DNA of 64,000 nt from Hydrogenophaga sp040372165 (lineage in GTDB: Bacteria > Pseudomonadota > Gammaproteobacteria > Burkholderiales > Burkholderiaceae_C), in the NCBI RefSeq assembly GCF_040372165.1, contig NZ_BAABWG010000004.1:372001-436000 (forward strand). The letters run 5' to 3'. Position numbers and translations under genes: made by a program. Positions 7,643-16,561 of this stretch are shown here, in pieces. Under the pieces are notes generated by a model that was given only the letters and a program-made list of their open reading frames with translations, did no database searches and was not told the origin of the DNA. Position 1 is the first letter of the stretch. Each line of letters begins with the position of its first letter.

Positions 7643-9043
7643 ATGGGTTCCCCGGTTGATGTTGTGGTGATGGCGGCGGGCAAGGGCACGCGCATGAAGA
7701 GCTCGCGGCCCAAGGTCTTGCACCGCATCGGCGGGCGGGCGCTGGCTCAGCACGTCATCGACACTGCCGCTGGCTTGTCGGCCCGTTCGGTGGTGGTGAT
7801 CACCGGGCATCAGGCAGAAGCGGTGGAAGCTGGTCTGATTCAGCCAGAAGCCCTCTCGCGCTTGCAGTTTGTCCGTCAGGAGCCGCAGCTCGGCACGGGG
7901 CATGCCGTGCAGCAAGCCATGCCGGTCTTGCCCGATGATGGCGTCACGCTGGTGCTCTCGGGCGATGTGCCCCTGACCGAACCCGGCACACTGCAGGCCC
8001 TGATTGAACGCTGCGGCGGCCGCGACATGGCCTTGCTCACACTCGAGTTGCCTGACCCTGCCGGCTATGGGCGCGTGGTGCGTGCTCCGGACGGCTCGGT
8101 ACAGGCCATTGTGGAACACAAGGATGCCTCGCCGGCACAGCGCGACATCCGCGAGGTCTACAGCGGCGTGATGGCGGTGCCCACGGCCCGGTTGCGCCAG
8201 TGGCTCAGCCAGCTGGGCAACGACAATGCGCAGGGGGAGTATTACCTCACGGACGTGGTCCGCATGGCGGTGGCGGCGGGCGAGACTGTGCAGGCATACC
8301 TCATCACAGACGAAGTGCAGGTCGCGGGAGTGAACAGTCCGGTCCAGCTGGCTGCGCTCGAACGCGCCTATCAGTTGCGTCTGGCCGAAGGGCTGATGAA
8401 CCAGGGGGTTCGTCTGGCGGACCCCTCCCGCCTCGATGTTCGTGGTCAGCTCCAATGCGGGCAGGATGTCGAGATCGACGTCAATTGCGTCTTTGAAGGC
8501 AAGGTTCAACTGGGCAATGGCGTTCGTATTGGCGCCAACTGTGTCGTTGCCAACGTGAGCATCGGCGACCACACCGCCATCGCACCATTCACCCATATCG
8601 ATGGCGGCAACGAAGGGGCCAGTGTCGGCCAGGGTGCTGCCATTGGTCCGTTCTCCCGGCTGCGGCCCGGCGCGCACCTGGGTAATGAGGTGCATGTGGG
8701 CAACTTTGTCGAGATCAAGAATTCCACCTTGGCCGATGGCGCCAAGGCCAACCACCTGGCTTACCTGGGCGATGCCACGGTGGGTGAGCGGGTGAACTAC
8801 GGCGCGGGCGCGATCACGGCCAACTACGATGGCGCCAACAAGCACCGCACCATCATCGAAGCCGACGTGCACGTAGGTTCCAACTCGGTACTGGTCGCTC
8901 CGCTGACGCTGGGTAAAGGCGGCACGGTCGGCGCCGGATCGGTGGTGACCCGTGGTGGTGAGGCGGGCGCCCTGACGGTCACCCGGGCAAGACAAGTCAG
9001 CATTGCCAACTGGCAGCGGCCGCAAAAGAAGCCCAAATCCTGA
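7643..9043 (+). CDS. glmU: Bifunctional GlcNAc-1-P uridyltransferase / glucosamine-1-P acetyltransferase
   Basis: A 466-residue cytosolic enzyme that acetylates glucosamine-1-P with acetyl-CoA and then couples it to UTP, giving UDP-GlcNAc for peptidoglycan and LPS. The N-terminal uridyltransferase domain shows AAGKGTRMKS at residues 11-20 and LGTGHAVQQAMP. The C-terminal half is a left-handed beta-helix of hexapeptide repeats ending in the acetyltransferase site (VNYGAGAITANYDGANKH). The start has GGAGG 7-8 bp upstream. Together with glmS 1.6 kb downstream it covers most of the UDP-GlcNAc pathway. A terminator follows at 9112. Confidence 0.97.
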   Translation: MGSPVDVVVMAAGKGTRMKSSRPKVLHRIGGRALAQHVIDTAAGLSARSVVVITGHQAEAVEAGLIQPEALSRLQFVRQEPQLGTGHAVQQAMPVLPDDGVTLVLSGDVPLTEPGTLQALIERCGGRDMALLTLELPDPAGYGRVVRAPDGSVQAIVEHKDASPAQRDIREVYSGVMAVPTARLRQWLSQLGNDNAQGEYYLTDVVRMAVAAGETVQAYLITDEVQVAGVNSPVQLAALERAYQLRLAEGLMNQGVRLADPSRLDVRGQLQCGQDVEIDVNCVFEGKVQLGNGVRIGANCVVANVSIGDHTAIAPFTHIDGGNEGASVGQGAAIGPFSRLRPGAHLGNEVHVGNFVEIKNSTLADGAKANHLAYLGDATVGERVNYGAGAITANYDGANKHRTIIEADVHVGSNSVLVAPLTLGKGGTVGAGSVVTRGGEAGALTVTRARQVSIANWQRPQKKPKS

Positions 9044-9111
9044 CGGCGCCCCTGCGGCGCGGGGCCCGCGCTGCATCTGAACGAAAGAAGCGCAGACAAA
9101 AAGACGCAGAC

Positions 9112-9144
9112 AAAAAAACGCCGGCGATGTGCCGGCGTTTTTTT
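9112..9144. terminator. Intrinsic terminator between glmU and the DUF2726 gene
   Basis: Stem ACGCCGGC / GCCGGCGT with loop GATGT is preceded by seven A and followed by seven T. It can end both glmU (+) and the converging DUF2726 gene (-). Confidence 0.93.
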
Positions 9145-9175
9145 GTCAAAGCCCTTGCAGGCGTGTGCTGTCCGT

Positions 9176-9874
9176 TCACTGGCGCATCACGGCTTCCAGG
9201 GGGCGGGTGTCGGAGCCGCGTCGGTCCTGATCCCTGTCCAGATCCATCAGCCCGCTCAGTCCCAGCACCTCGGACTCGCGGAAGCGCGAGTTGCTGTGCA
9301 GCTGATCGAACTCGGAGAATTGCGATTCGAGCTTCTGGCGGACGCTGTCGCGGGCTTCCTCTTCGCTGATCTTGGGTTGCGGCAAAGCGGCCAGGTTCAG
9401 CTGGGCACGGAAATCCGCAGGCGAGGGCATGCGGTGAATGCCGTTTTTCAGGAAAACGAAGCGAACGCCAGCCGTCTTGAGGATGCGGTTCTTGATCTTG
9501 GCCAGGTGAGCGCGTTCCTTGGCGTTGCTCAGGTGGTATTGCTCGACATCGAATGCAAATACCGGACGTCCTTCTTCATCACACACGACGAAATCGACGC
9601 GTTGCTTGTTCAGACGCTCCTGGGCACGCTTGCGGTCAGACGCGCGACGAATCGAGAGCATGTCGCTCAAACACAGATTCGGCAGCACCACCTGGTCAGG
9701 GAAGGTGTCCTGAAGGTAATCCAGCATCTGCGCCTGTTCGTTGGTGAGAATGCGCTCTGGTGTGTAGCGGTCATCCCGTCCAGACGATTTGGCACCCATG
9801 TTGCGCTGGTAATACCAGAATCCAACACCACCTAGAACCACAGCGGCTGCCAATGCGATCCACAATGGATTCAT
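9176..9874 (-). CDS. DUF2726 domain, membrane-anchored
   Basis: A 232-residue protein with one N-terminal membrane helix (MNPLWIALAAAVVLGGVGFW) and a DUF2726 domain at residues ~50-165 (LPNLCLSDML, VDFVVCDEEGRPVFAFDVEQ). DUF2726 has been linked to the PD-(D/E)XK nuclease-like fold: D in VDFVV and the later E of FDVEQ sit where the fold has its acidic residues. No substrate is known. AGGAGG stands directly upstream of the ATG at 9874. The gene lies between glmU and the Lrp/glmS pair. Confidence 0.82.
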   Translation of the reverse strand: MNPLWIALAAAVVLGGVGFWYYQRNMGAKSSGRDDRYTPERILTNEQAQMLDYLQDTFPDQVVLPNLCLSDMLSIRRASDRKRAQERLNKQRVDFVVCDEEGRPVFAFDVEQYHLSNAKERAHLAKIKNRILKTAGVRFVFLKNGIHRMPSPADFRAQLNLAALPQPKISEEEARDSVRQKLESQFSEFDQLHSNSRFRESEVLGLSGLMDLDRDQDRRGSDTRPLEAVMRQ

Positions 9875-10011
9875 TCAACCTCCTGAAACAATAGTTCTAA
9901 AAATCCAAGGAGCCTATTATTCGTGAACTGCTCCACGCTGTAAAGGGTTGTTCCAGATGTGTACGCCCACAACAAGGGTAAGCGCGTGTTTCCGGGCGAT
10001 GAACGGCAGTT

Positions 10012-10506
10012 TTAGCCAATGGGGCGGGGGATTGGCAAAGCTGTGTTGAATTTCAGGCGCTGAGTACTGAAGTAAGCTTTCACATTGCGCACGTTTGCCT
10101 GGGCGGTCAGTACCCGTTTGGCGAGTGAAAGATAGTCTGGCATGTCTTTCACGCAGACGATGGCCAGGTAGTCCGGCCCGGGGCTCAGGCGGTAGAGCTG
10201 CTGCACCGCTGGCTCGGGCTGTACCACCGCTTCAAAGGCCTGCATGGCTTCCTCGTTCTGGACGGCCAGGCTGATCTCCACCACTGCCGTGAGTCCGTGC
10301 CCGATGGCTTCGGCCAGGCGCTCCGGGTTCAGTATGGCCACCTGCCGTTCAATCAGCCCGAGCTGCTCGAGCCGCCTCACGCGCCGCTGACTGGTGGCGG
10401 GCGATACATGGGCCAGCTCGGCCAGCTCCAGATTGCTGCGTCCGGCGTCTTCCTGCAGCAGATCCAGCAAACGCATGTCTGTGCTGTCGATGGATAAATC
10501 TTCCAT
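10012..10506 (-). CDS. Lrp/AsnC-family transcriptional regulator
   Basis: A 164-residue regulator: an N-terminal helix-turn-helix (residues ~5-60; LLDLLQEDAGRSNLELAELA, then HVSPATSQRRVRRLEQLGLI) and a C-terminal RAM ligand-binding domain (GPDYLAIVCVKDMPDYL). Lrp proteins bind amino acids and control their metabolism. It is divergent from glmS with 157 bp between, and an inverted repeat lies in that gap, so it probably regulates itself and possibly glmS. Confidence 0.9.
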   Translation of the reverse strand: MEDLSIDSTDMRLLDLLQEDAGRSNLELAELAHVSPATSQRRVRRLEQLGLIERQVAILNPERLAEAIGHGLTAVVEISLAVQNEEAMQAFEAVVQPEPAVQQLYRLSPGPDYLAIVCVKDMPDYLSLAKRVLTAQANVRNVKAYFSTQRLKFNTALPIPRPIG

Positions 10507-10521
10507 TTACTTATTGGTATT

Positions 10522-10563
10522 GATCAGATATTGCAAACGAGAATCGTGCTGCAATATTAGATC
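10522..10563. promoter_or_regulatory. Long inverted repeat between the Lrp gene and glmS
   Basis: GATCAGATATTGCA (10522-10535) and TGCAATATTAGATC (10550-10563) are near-perfect inverted arms 14 bp apart in the divergent gap. The AT-rich, spaced symmetry suits an Lrp/AsnC dimer pair. Confidence 0.55.
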
Positions 10564-10663
10564 AAAATTGTTTTCAAATAGAAGATTCATTTCATGTCGA
10601 TCGTCCTAGCATTCTCGCCAAGACAACTTTCTTCGATCTTTCCGTTTTATTGGGAGAACGCAC

Positions 10664-12538
10664 ATGTGCGGCATCGTGGCCGGAGTGGCCGAATTCAACG
10701 TGGTCCCCGTTTTGGTGCAAGGCCTTCAGCGCCTGGAATACCGCGGCTATGACTCTTGCGGCGTGGCCATCCACGACGGCCAGGCCTTGCGCCGGGCGCG
10801 CAGCGTGGCCCGGGTGGCCGAGCTGGTGCAGCAGGTTGAGAGCGGCACCATCGGCAGCGGCACCGGCATTGCCCACACCCGCTGGGCCACCCACGGCGCC
10901 CCGGAAGTGCACAACGCCCACCCCCACTTCAGCCACGGCCCTGGCACCAGCGATGCCCAGGGCCAGAGCCAAGGCCAGGGCAGGGTGGCCCTGGTGCACA
11001 ACGGCATCATTGAAAACCACGACGAGCTGCGTGAAGCGCTGCAGGCCCAAGGCTATGTGTTCGACAGCCAGACCGATACCGAAGTCATTGCCCACTTGAT
11101 CGACTCGCTCTACGACGGCGACCTGTTCGCCGCCTTGCAGCAAGCCGTGGCCAAACTGCATGGCGCATTCGCCCTGGCGGTGTTCCACCGCGACGAGCCG
11201 CACCGCGTGGTCGGCGCGCGTGCCGGATCACCCCTGGTGCTCGGCGTGGCCGACGAAGGCGCTGCCCACTATCTGGCCAGTGACGCCATGGCCCTGGCCG
11301 GCGTGACCGACCAGATCGTCTACCTGGAAGAAGGCGACCTGGTGGACCTGCAACTCGGCCGTTACTGGGTGGCCGGCTCCGACGGACAACCTTTGTCAGT
11401 GGAAGAGCGCCCGGTGCGCAAGGTGCAGGCGCACAGCGGCGCCGCCGAGCTGGGACCGTATCGCCACTACATGCAAAAGGAAATCTTCGAGCAGCCGCGC
11501 GCGATTGCCGACACGCTCGAAGGCGTGGAGGGCATCACCCCCGAACTGTTCGGCGACGGCGCCTACAGCGTATTCAAAACCATCGACAAAGTCTTGATCC
11601 TGGCCTGCGGCACCAGCTACTACAGCGGCTGTGCGGCCAAGTACTGGCTGGAAGGCATTGCCGGCATTCCCACCCAGGTGGAAGTGGCCAGCGAATACCG
11701 CTACCGAATCAGCGTGCCCGACCCCAAAACCCTGGTGGTGACCATCAGCCAAAGCGGCGAAACCGCTGACACCCTGGCCGCCTTGCGCCACGCCAAAAAA
11801 CTGGGCATGACGCACACGCTCACCATCTGCAACGTGGCCACCTCGGCCATGGTGCGCGAGTGTGAGCTGGCCTATGTGACCCGTGCCGGTGTGGAAATTG
11901 GCGTGGCGTCCACCAAAGCCTTCACCACCCAGCTGGCTGGCCTGTTCCTGCTGACCCTGGCGCTGGGTCAGACCAAAGGCAAGATCACCGAAGAGCAGGA
12001 ATCCAACCACTTGAAAGCCATGCGCCACCTGCCCGTGGCCTTGCAAGCCGTGCTGGCGCTGGAGCCCCAGGTCATCAGCTGGGCCGAAGACTTTGCACGC
12101 AAAGAAAACGCGCTCTTCCTCGGACGTGGCCTGCACTACCCCATCGCCCTTGAAGGCGCGCTCAAGCTCAAAGAGATCAGCTACATCCACGCCGAAGCCT
12201 ACCCCGCCGGAGAACTCAAACACGGCCCGCTGGCCCTGGTGACCAGCGCCATGCCCGTCATCACCGTGGCACCGAACGACACGCTGCTGGAAAAGCTCAA
12301 GAGCAACATGCAAGAAGTCCGCGCCCGCGGCGGCGTGCTCTACGTGCTGGCTGACGCCGACACCCGCATCCAGCGAAGCGAAGGCATGAACGTCATCCGC
12401 ATGCCCGAGCACTACGGCGCGCTGTCTCCCATCCTGCACGTGGTGCCGCTGCAATTGTTGGCGTATCACACCGCGCTGGCAAAGGGGACGGATGTGGACA
12501 AACCCAGAAACCTGGCCAAGTCCGTCACTGTCGAGTGA
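10664..12538 (+). CDS. glmS: Glutamine-fructose-6-phosphate aminotransferase (isomerizing)
   Basis: A 624-residue cytosolic enzyme that makes glucosamine-6-phosphate from fructose-6-phosphate and glutamine, the first step to UDP-GlcNAc. The N-terminal Ntn glutaminase starts MCGIVAGV with the Cys2 nucleophile; two SIS sugar-binding domains follow (TISQSGETADTLAA; the second near FLGRGLHYPIALEGALKLKE). The C-terminus is the invariant DKPRNLAKSVTVE. Some 15 residues longer than usual because of a Gly/Gln/Ser-rich insertion near residues 88-105. The end of this gene is the TnsD target, and a Tn7-like element begins 25 bp after the stop. Confidence 0.97.
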   Translation: MCGIVAGVAEFNVVPVLVQGLQRLEYRGYDSCGVAIHDGQALRRARSVARVAELVQQVESGTIGSGTGIAHTRWATHGAPEVHNAHPHFSHGPGTSDAQGQSQGQGRVALVHNGIIENHDELREALQAQGYVFDSQTDTEVIAHLIDSLYDGDLFAALQQAVAKLHGAFALAVFHRDEPHRVVGARAGSPLVLGVADEGAAHYLASDAMALAGVTDQIVYLEEGDLVDLQLGRYWVAGSDGQPLSVEERPVRKVQAHSGAAELGPYRHYMQKEIFEQPRAIADTLEGVEGITPELFGDGAYSVFKTIDKVLILACGTSYYSGCAAKYWLEGIAGIPTQVEVASEYRYRISVPDPKTLVVTISQSGETADTLAALRHAKKLGMTHTLTICNVATSAMVRECELAYVTRAGVEIGVASTKAFTTQLAGLFLLTLALGQTKGKITEEQESNHLKAMRHLPVALQAVLALEPQVISWAEDFARKENALFLGRGLHYPIALEGALKLKEISYIHAEAYPAGELKHGPLALVTSAMPVITVAPNDTLLEKLKSNMQEVRARGGVLYVLADADTRIQRSEGMNVIRMPEHYGALSPILHVVPLQLLAYHTALAKGTDVDKPRNLAKSVTVE

Positions 12539-12554
12539 CGACAGTGACGGACTT
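12518..12554 (+). terminator. Perfect hairpin over the glmS stop codon
   Basis: AAGTCCGTCACTGTCG (12518-12533) and CGACAGTGACGGACTT (12539-12554) form a 16-bp perfect stem whose 5-nt loop AGTGA contains the glmS stop codon. No T-run follows, so it is either a weak terminator or an mRNA 3'-end stabiliser. The transposon inserted 8 bp past the stem. A 40-bp exact copy of part of it (12523-12562) recurs at 40341-40380. Confidence 0.6.
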
Positions 12555-12557
12555 GTA

Positions 12558-12562
12558 GGTGC
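12558..12562. repeat. Target-site duplication GGTGC, glmS side
   Basis: GGTGC at 12558-12562 directly precedes the transposon tip TGTTCT and is repeated at 40228-40232 directly after the other tip AGAACA. Five bp is the Tn7-family duplication length. Confidence 0.9.
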
Positions 12563-12572
12563 TGTTCTTGAC

Positions 12573-12631
12573 TATTAAAGTCACAAACAACTTATTAAAG
12601 TCAAAAACTAACTAATAAAGTCAAAAACTAC
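12573..12631. repeat. Three TnsB-type binding repeats, glmS-proximal end
   Basis: Three copies of a ~19-bp unit with core AAAGTCAnAAACnAC run head to tail at about 12573-12591, 12593-12612 and 12613-12631. Close packing at the glmS end matches the Tn7R arrangement. Inverted copies are at 40080-40216. Confidence 0.85.
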
Positions 12632-13102
12632 TTGGCTGGTGAAGAAGCTGGTGACCGCATACCCAAGGGAGTACTTGAGGATCGGAGATTCACCAAGTCA
12701 GCTTTGAGTTGTGGATGGTGACGTCATTGTCCGGTTTGCAGCGGCTGCCGTCGATGACATGAACCTTGATTCAAGCCCCGGAACCGAAGCGGTCATCGGT
12801 CCAGCAGACGACGAGCCTTCTGAAGTGACCCCTCAGTATGTGAAGCCGCCGTCTATGAGGCAAGCCCCCTTGAGTTTCTGCAAATGAAAGCGCCGAGCTG
12901 AACTGTTCGATACTCAACCAATAGACGGAAGGTGCTCCTATCGCCTTAGTAATTCAAAGTGAAGCTCGATAGGTACATAGAGCAGAATCAGAAGGACATA
13001 TGGAGTGACCGGCACTGCAAGCTAGGGCCATCGCAAAGTGTTGCACTCTGAAGGGCTGGTCATTGCGCCTATTCGTGGAGTTGTTCGCACATCAAGAGAT
13101 CA
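12632..13102. other. Gene-free stretch inside the transposon end
   Basis: About 470 bp between the last TnsB-type repeat and the end of the JAB gene. No reading frame with a start, ribosome site or family resemblance was found on either strand; no tRNA or CRISPR repeat was seen. It may be decayed cargo. Confidence 0.5.
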
Positions 13103-13576
13103 TCACAAACGAGAAATCTCGGCTCTAAGAAAACGATTCATGTCGTGAAAGCCAACGTACCATCCGTGTGGGAAAGGTCGATTTCCGATAATGACGAAAG
13201 CCAACCCGTTCAAAATGGTGGTGGCAGCGCGTGCATGATCAGCCGCAAGCCTCTCATCACAGCCGGACGGTTCGGGAACCGCTTCCGGGTGGGTGTGCCA
13301 AAGACCAATGCAATACAAACCTTCCTGAAGTAAATCCTGTCGTTGCCGCATAGCATCGAATGGGTCGAAAGCGACAGTTGACCATGATGCATGCAGCGCC
13401 TTGAGTGAGGTGGCCTTCGAGATCACGATGGTTGACGCCGTGAGATCATTCGTGAAGAGTTGTCCCACGGATTCTTTTGAACGTGCCCAGCGCTGCATCC
13501 TCCTTTGCAGCATCGAGACTGCGGCTTCGTCAAACTGAAGACTCCACTCCGCGCCAGGGAGTGCAAATTTCACCAT
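13103..13576 (-). CDS. cap3: CBASS JAB/JAMM isopeptidase (Cap3-like)
   Basis: A 157-residue protein with a complete JAMM zinc-peptidase motif: HTHPEAVPEPSGCD matches HxH-x7-S-x2-D, with the second-shell Glu expected upstream. In type II CBASS, Cap3 removes Cap2-made conjugates from the CD-NTase C-terminus. It is the last gene of the operon. I chose the ATG at 13576, 4 bp past the Cap2 stop; an in-frame ATG at 13621 would overlap Cap2 by 41 bp and add 15 residues. Function follows from motif and operon position. Confidence 0.85.
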   Translation of the reverse strand: MVKFALPGAEWSLQFDEAAVSMLQRRMQRWARSKESVGQLFTNDLTASTIVISKATSLKALHASWSTVAFDPFDAMRQRQDLLQEGLYCIGLWHTHPEAVPEPSGCDERLAADHARAATTILNGLAFVIIGNRPFPHGWYVGFHDMNRFLRAEISRL

Positions 13577-13580
13577 CGGC

Positions 13581-15293
13581 TCATGCACTTTGCAGTACCT
13601 CTGCCAACGGACGATGCTCAATGACCAAGTCCACCCCGACGTGGACCGGTGGGGGACGGTTGAAGGTTACAGAAGGCGACTTGCTTCTGAAGTAGCTTTC
13701 ATGCCGAATCATGGACCACACTCCCGATGTCACCTGTTCGCCGTTCAAAACTTTCAATGCGCGCTCAGAGACCATGCATGCTGCTGCCCAAGCGTCGGCA
13801 ACGCCATACGGATGGAAGCCCTGGCCACATCCGGGAAGATTAACCTGAACGTCGTCTGGCCAAGACGCGACGTTGACAGCTGTTTCGGCGGGGTCCCACG
13901 CAGGCCACACGTCATTGCCAGAAATCAAAACCGCATGAGCCGCCGAACCAAATGGCTCCATCCAGGCCATCATCAAAGGAGCATTTTTCAACACATGCTT
14001 TCGAAGCAATGAAGTGCCAATCCTCACGGAGCGCTCACCCGTGCAATCCACGATGAGATCTGGCAGCTGCCGTTGATCCGCCTTCGCGCACCACTGCATG
14101 GCATTTTCACCGGAAGCGTCGAGTTCTGCCCCTGGGATAGCCTGTCGCAGTTGAGCACATAGCGAAGCGGCTTTCCCAAGGCCAATATGTGGTGCGCCGA
14201 GCACATGTCGTGAGATATTCTCTGGCTCGAAAGTCTGCGGATCTACTACCTCAATGGCTCCGACGCCTGCGCGCGCTAGGAGCTCGATCAACGGCGCACC
14301 CAGCGAACCCGTTCCAAATACCACCACCTTCTTGTCGGCAAGACGAGCCAAACCCTCAGTCCGATAATCGCGAGACAGGCTCCATTGCCTGTCGACGCGT
14401 CTGACGTCGACAGGCACAAGGGCCGGCTCGGCTTGACGTGCGATCGGAGGCGGTAGTATTCGCCATCCATACACTGCAGGGCCCTGCAAAAGCACCGCGA
14501 ACACGGGCGCTTTGTTCGGCCAACGGCGCGCCTCGTACCAATTTCTCAGTTTCCCTGCGGAACTGCTGAGCTGAGAAAGGAGCTCATCAAGATCTTGAAA
14601 ACTCCTAGGCCAGGCACTGGGTGTCCAATGCTCGGGTGTAGGCAGTTTCATCACCAATGCACCACCACGAACGATGCCGCCCAGCGGCCATGCTCTGGCC
14701 CTTGCCAAACGCTCTGGTTCCGTCGTGGACGTCGTAGCGAAAGCCCGCCCGTCTAAAAGCGAGAGCGCAGCAGCTTCCTGTGGTTCGTCAATTTTGACAT
14801 CGGCATCCAGCAACAATTTGGCCGTGCGATAGCTCTTTGGCGCTGTCGCGCCGGCAGCATACCGTATCCAGTAGTCTTGGCGTTCCCTATTGAATTCCGC
14901 CTCTACCCAACCTGGATCGCCGCATCGATTCAGGAAGTCAGATAACCTGGACAGGACACGACCAACTGCCTGCACCGGGGAGGCGAGGTCTGCAGGGTCA
15001 AATTCGACACCATGGCAGAAATGGCCATCTGCCTCGATGTGGGGTAAACGCAAACAGAACTTCCGGTCCAATTCGATGCGGGCAGGCGTGAGCGGAAAAT
15101 CATGCTGGAGCACCAGTATGGGCGCTGCGCCATTCAACACAGGCGCACCTTGGGCCAAACGCCAGACGCGACAGCGCTGCTCTGACTCCTTGTCTTGGCA
15201 CCGTGTGGCAGCGCCGGGCCCGAGCCCGTCAAGCCACGCCGTGACCATGCGGATCGCGGTTGAAAACATAGGCATGGTCAGCAACTTGCTCAC
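13581..15293 (-). CDS. cap2: CBASS E2-E1 fusion (Cap2-like)
   Basis: A 570-residue fusion. The N-terminal ~170 residues resemble a UBC/E2 domain with candidate active Cys in HIEADGHFCHG (Cys93). The C-terminal half is a ThiF/E1 adenylation domain with Rossmann signature VVVFGTGSLGAPLIELLARA and a later Cys in NLPGCGQGFHPYG that may be the E1 catalytic Cys. Cap2 ligates the CD-NTase C-terminus to cell targets and primes it for signalling. Start is GTG at 15293, overlapping the CD-NTase TAG stop by one base (TAGTG); an ATG six codons later is the alternative. Confidence 0.88.
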   Translation of the reverse strand: MSKLLTMPMFSTAIRMVTAWLDGLGPGAATRCQDKESEQRCRVWRLAQGAPVLNGAAPILVLQHDFPLTPARIELDRKFCLRLPHIEADGHFCHGVEFDPADLASPVQAVGRVLSRLSDFLNRCGDPGWVEAEFNRERQDYWIRYAAGATAPKSYRTAKLLLDADVKIDEPQEAAALSLLDGRAFATTSTTEPERLARARAWPLGGIVRGGALVMKLPTPEHWTPSAWPRSFQDLDELLSQLSSSAGKLRNWYEARRWPNKAPVFAVLLQGPAVYGWRILPPPIARQAEPALVPVDVRRVDRQWSLSRDYRTEGLARLADKKVVVFGTGSLGAPLIELLARAGVGAIEVVDPQTFEPENISRHVLGAPHIGLGKAASLCAQLRQAIPGAELDASGENAMQWCAKADQRQLPDLIVDCTGERSVRIGTSLLRKHVLKNAPLMMAWMEPFGSAAHAVLISGNDVWPAWDPAETAVNVASWPDDVQVNLPGCGQGFHPYGVADAWAAACMVSERALKVLNGEQVTSGVWSMIRHESYFRSKSPSVTFNRPPPVHVGVDLVIEHRPLAEVLQSA

Positions 15294-16534
15294 TATGCCA
15301 ACGTGTTGGTGCGGTAGCTGATTGGCGTTGCAACACTCGGATTGGCTACTTGCCCCCCAGACGCCGCAACCAAGCTCTTCAGCAGTGGCATGGACTCCGT
15401 CGAACTACCCAGACTTTCGCGCCACGCATCTACTCCGGCTTGCCCAAACACGCCGCGCAGCTTTTCTTCAGTGCTACTGGAATACTCATCTGTAAGCAGT
15501 GCCTCAAGGTGCACCTCCAGCTGCTTGTGCCAACGTTTGAATTCCCGCGCGCGCGCGCCCTGATCGTTGTTCCAACGATCAGCGAAATTCTCTATGGCGA
15601 GCGTAGGATTCTCCACGTAGAACCGGCCTGCAGCATCAAGCTTGATGTAATCGCGCATCTCCTCCACGATGGCAAGCACAACTTGAATCGGCGAGTCGAA
15701 GCTGCGTTGTCTGGTGCGCCAGATGTTCTCAAACGCGTGCGTCGCCAGGGTCACAATGATGACCGAGATTGGCATCGTGTCTTTCTGGTCGGGGTTTGCG
15801 TAGAAGTAGAAATTGTCTCGATGCAGTTTCATCAACTGCACAGCTCGACGCAGGATGTCGTCGATCCCAACTGGGGCGCTGGGAAGAGGGGCGACTGACT
15901 TTCGGGCCTCGGTCACCGAAGAAGTTGTGGCTTCTTGCTGAAATTCAAACCGCAAGTCTGCCCGCTCGCAAAACCAGTCAGCAAACTCCTTCGGACTCGA
16001 CGGACTCCAAACCGTTTCGGGGTCTCGTACTCGCAAGCCCGCACCATAGGTTTGGTGCATATCTGCCACCGCCGGCGTCACGTCAAAATAGAACGCCTCT
16101 CCCGGGTACTGCAATCGCCAGCATCGACGCCTTGGGTCTGGGACGCCGGTAACCTCTTCGTTGCCTTTAAGGGCTCTCCCAAACTCTTCAAACATCGCCT
16201 CCGCGTCGGGATTGTTGTATTTCGGCCCGGACAGCTCTACCATGATGTCGATATCAAATTTCGCATTGCCCCGGGGGCGGATGGCAGTTTGTGTGCGCAT
16301 CGATCCCTGCGAATAGACATCCACGTTGTGGCGTGGAATGTCCAGCTTGGTGGCGATGTCATCTGCCAAGAGCTCGTATTGGTTGACCGCCTTGGCGCGA
16401 TCGACCTTGTCGAGTTCCAGTCGCTGAAGCAAGGACATGATTAGTTGCTCCCAGCGGGTGGCATCTCGCGTCATGCCAAGAGATTTTTGCAAGCGAGTGG
16501 TGAACGTACTATTGCTTGGTGGTTTCGTAGTCAT
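15293..16534 (-). CDS. CBASS CD-NTase (cGAS/DncV-like nucleotidyltransferase)
   Basis: A 413-residue nucleotidyltransferase that makes a cyclic oligonucleotide alarm signal on phage infection. The N-terminal pol-beta core has GSMRTQTAI (residues 77-85), then the DxD metal pair in KFDIDIMVEL (D94, D96) and a third Asp in EAFYFDVTPA. A helical C-terminal domain follows, and the protein ends in a flexible tail (...SYRTNTLA) as needed for conjugation by Cap2. The clade, and so the nucleotide made, cannot be decided by eye. It is coupled to Cap2 (1-bp overlap) and starts 27 bp after the effector gene. Confidence 0.92.
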   Translation of the reverse strand: MTTKPPSNSTFTTRLQKSLGMTRDATRWEQLIMSLLQRLELDKVDRAKAVNQYELLADDIATKLDIPRHNVDVYSQGSMRTQTAIRPRGNAKFDIDIMVELSGPKYNNPDAEAMFEEFGRALKGNEEVTGVPDPRRRCWRLQYPGEAFYFDVTPAVADMHQTYGAGLRVRDPETVWSPSSPKEFADWFCERADLRFEFQQEATTSSVTEARKSVAPLPSAPVGIDDILRRAVQLMKLHRDNFYFYANPDQKDTMPISVIIVTLATHAFENIWRTRQRSFDSPIQVVLAIVEEMRDYIKLDAAGRFYVENPTLAIENFADRWNNDQGARAREFKRWHKQLEVHLEALLTDEYSSSTEEKLRGVFGQAGVDAWRESLGSSTESMPLLKSLVAASGGQVANPSVATPISYRTNTLA

Positions 16535-16561
16535 GATGAAGTACCTTTGTGCTGATCTTGG

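Noticed and set aside
7613..9076. Long open frame (487 codons) opposite glmU
   Set aside because: It is the antisense shadow of a certain gene in GC-rich DNA; no ribosome site and no family likeness.
13577..13621. Longer JAB protein starting at 13621
   Set aside because: It would overlap the E2-E1 gene by 41 bp and adds 15 residues without a domain; the ATG at 13576 right after the stop is simpler, though not proven.
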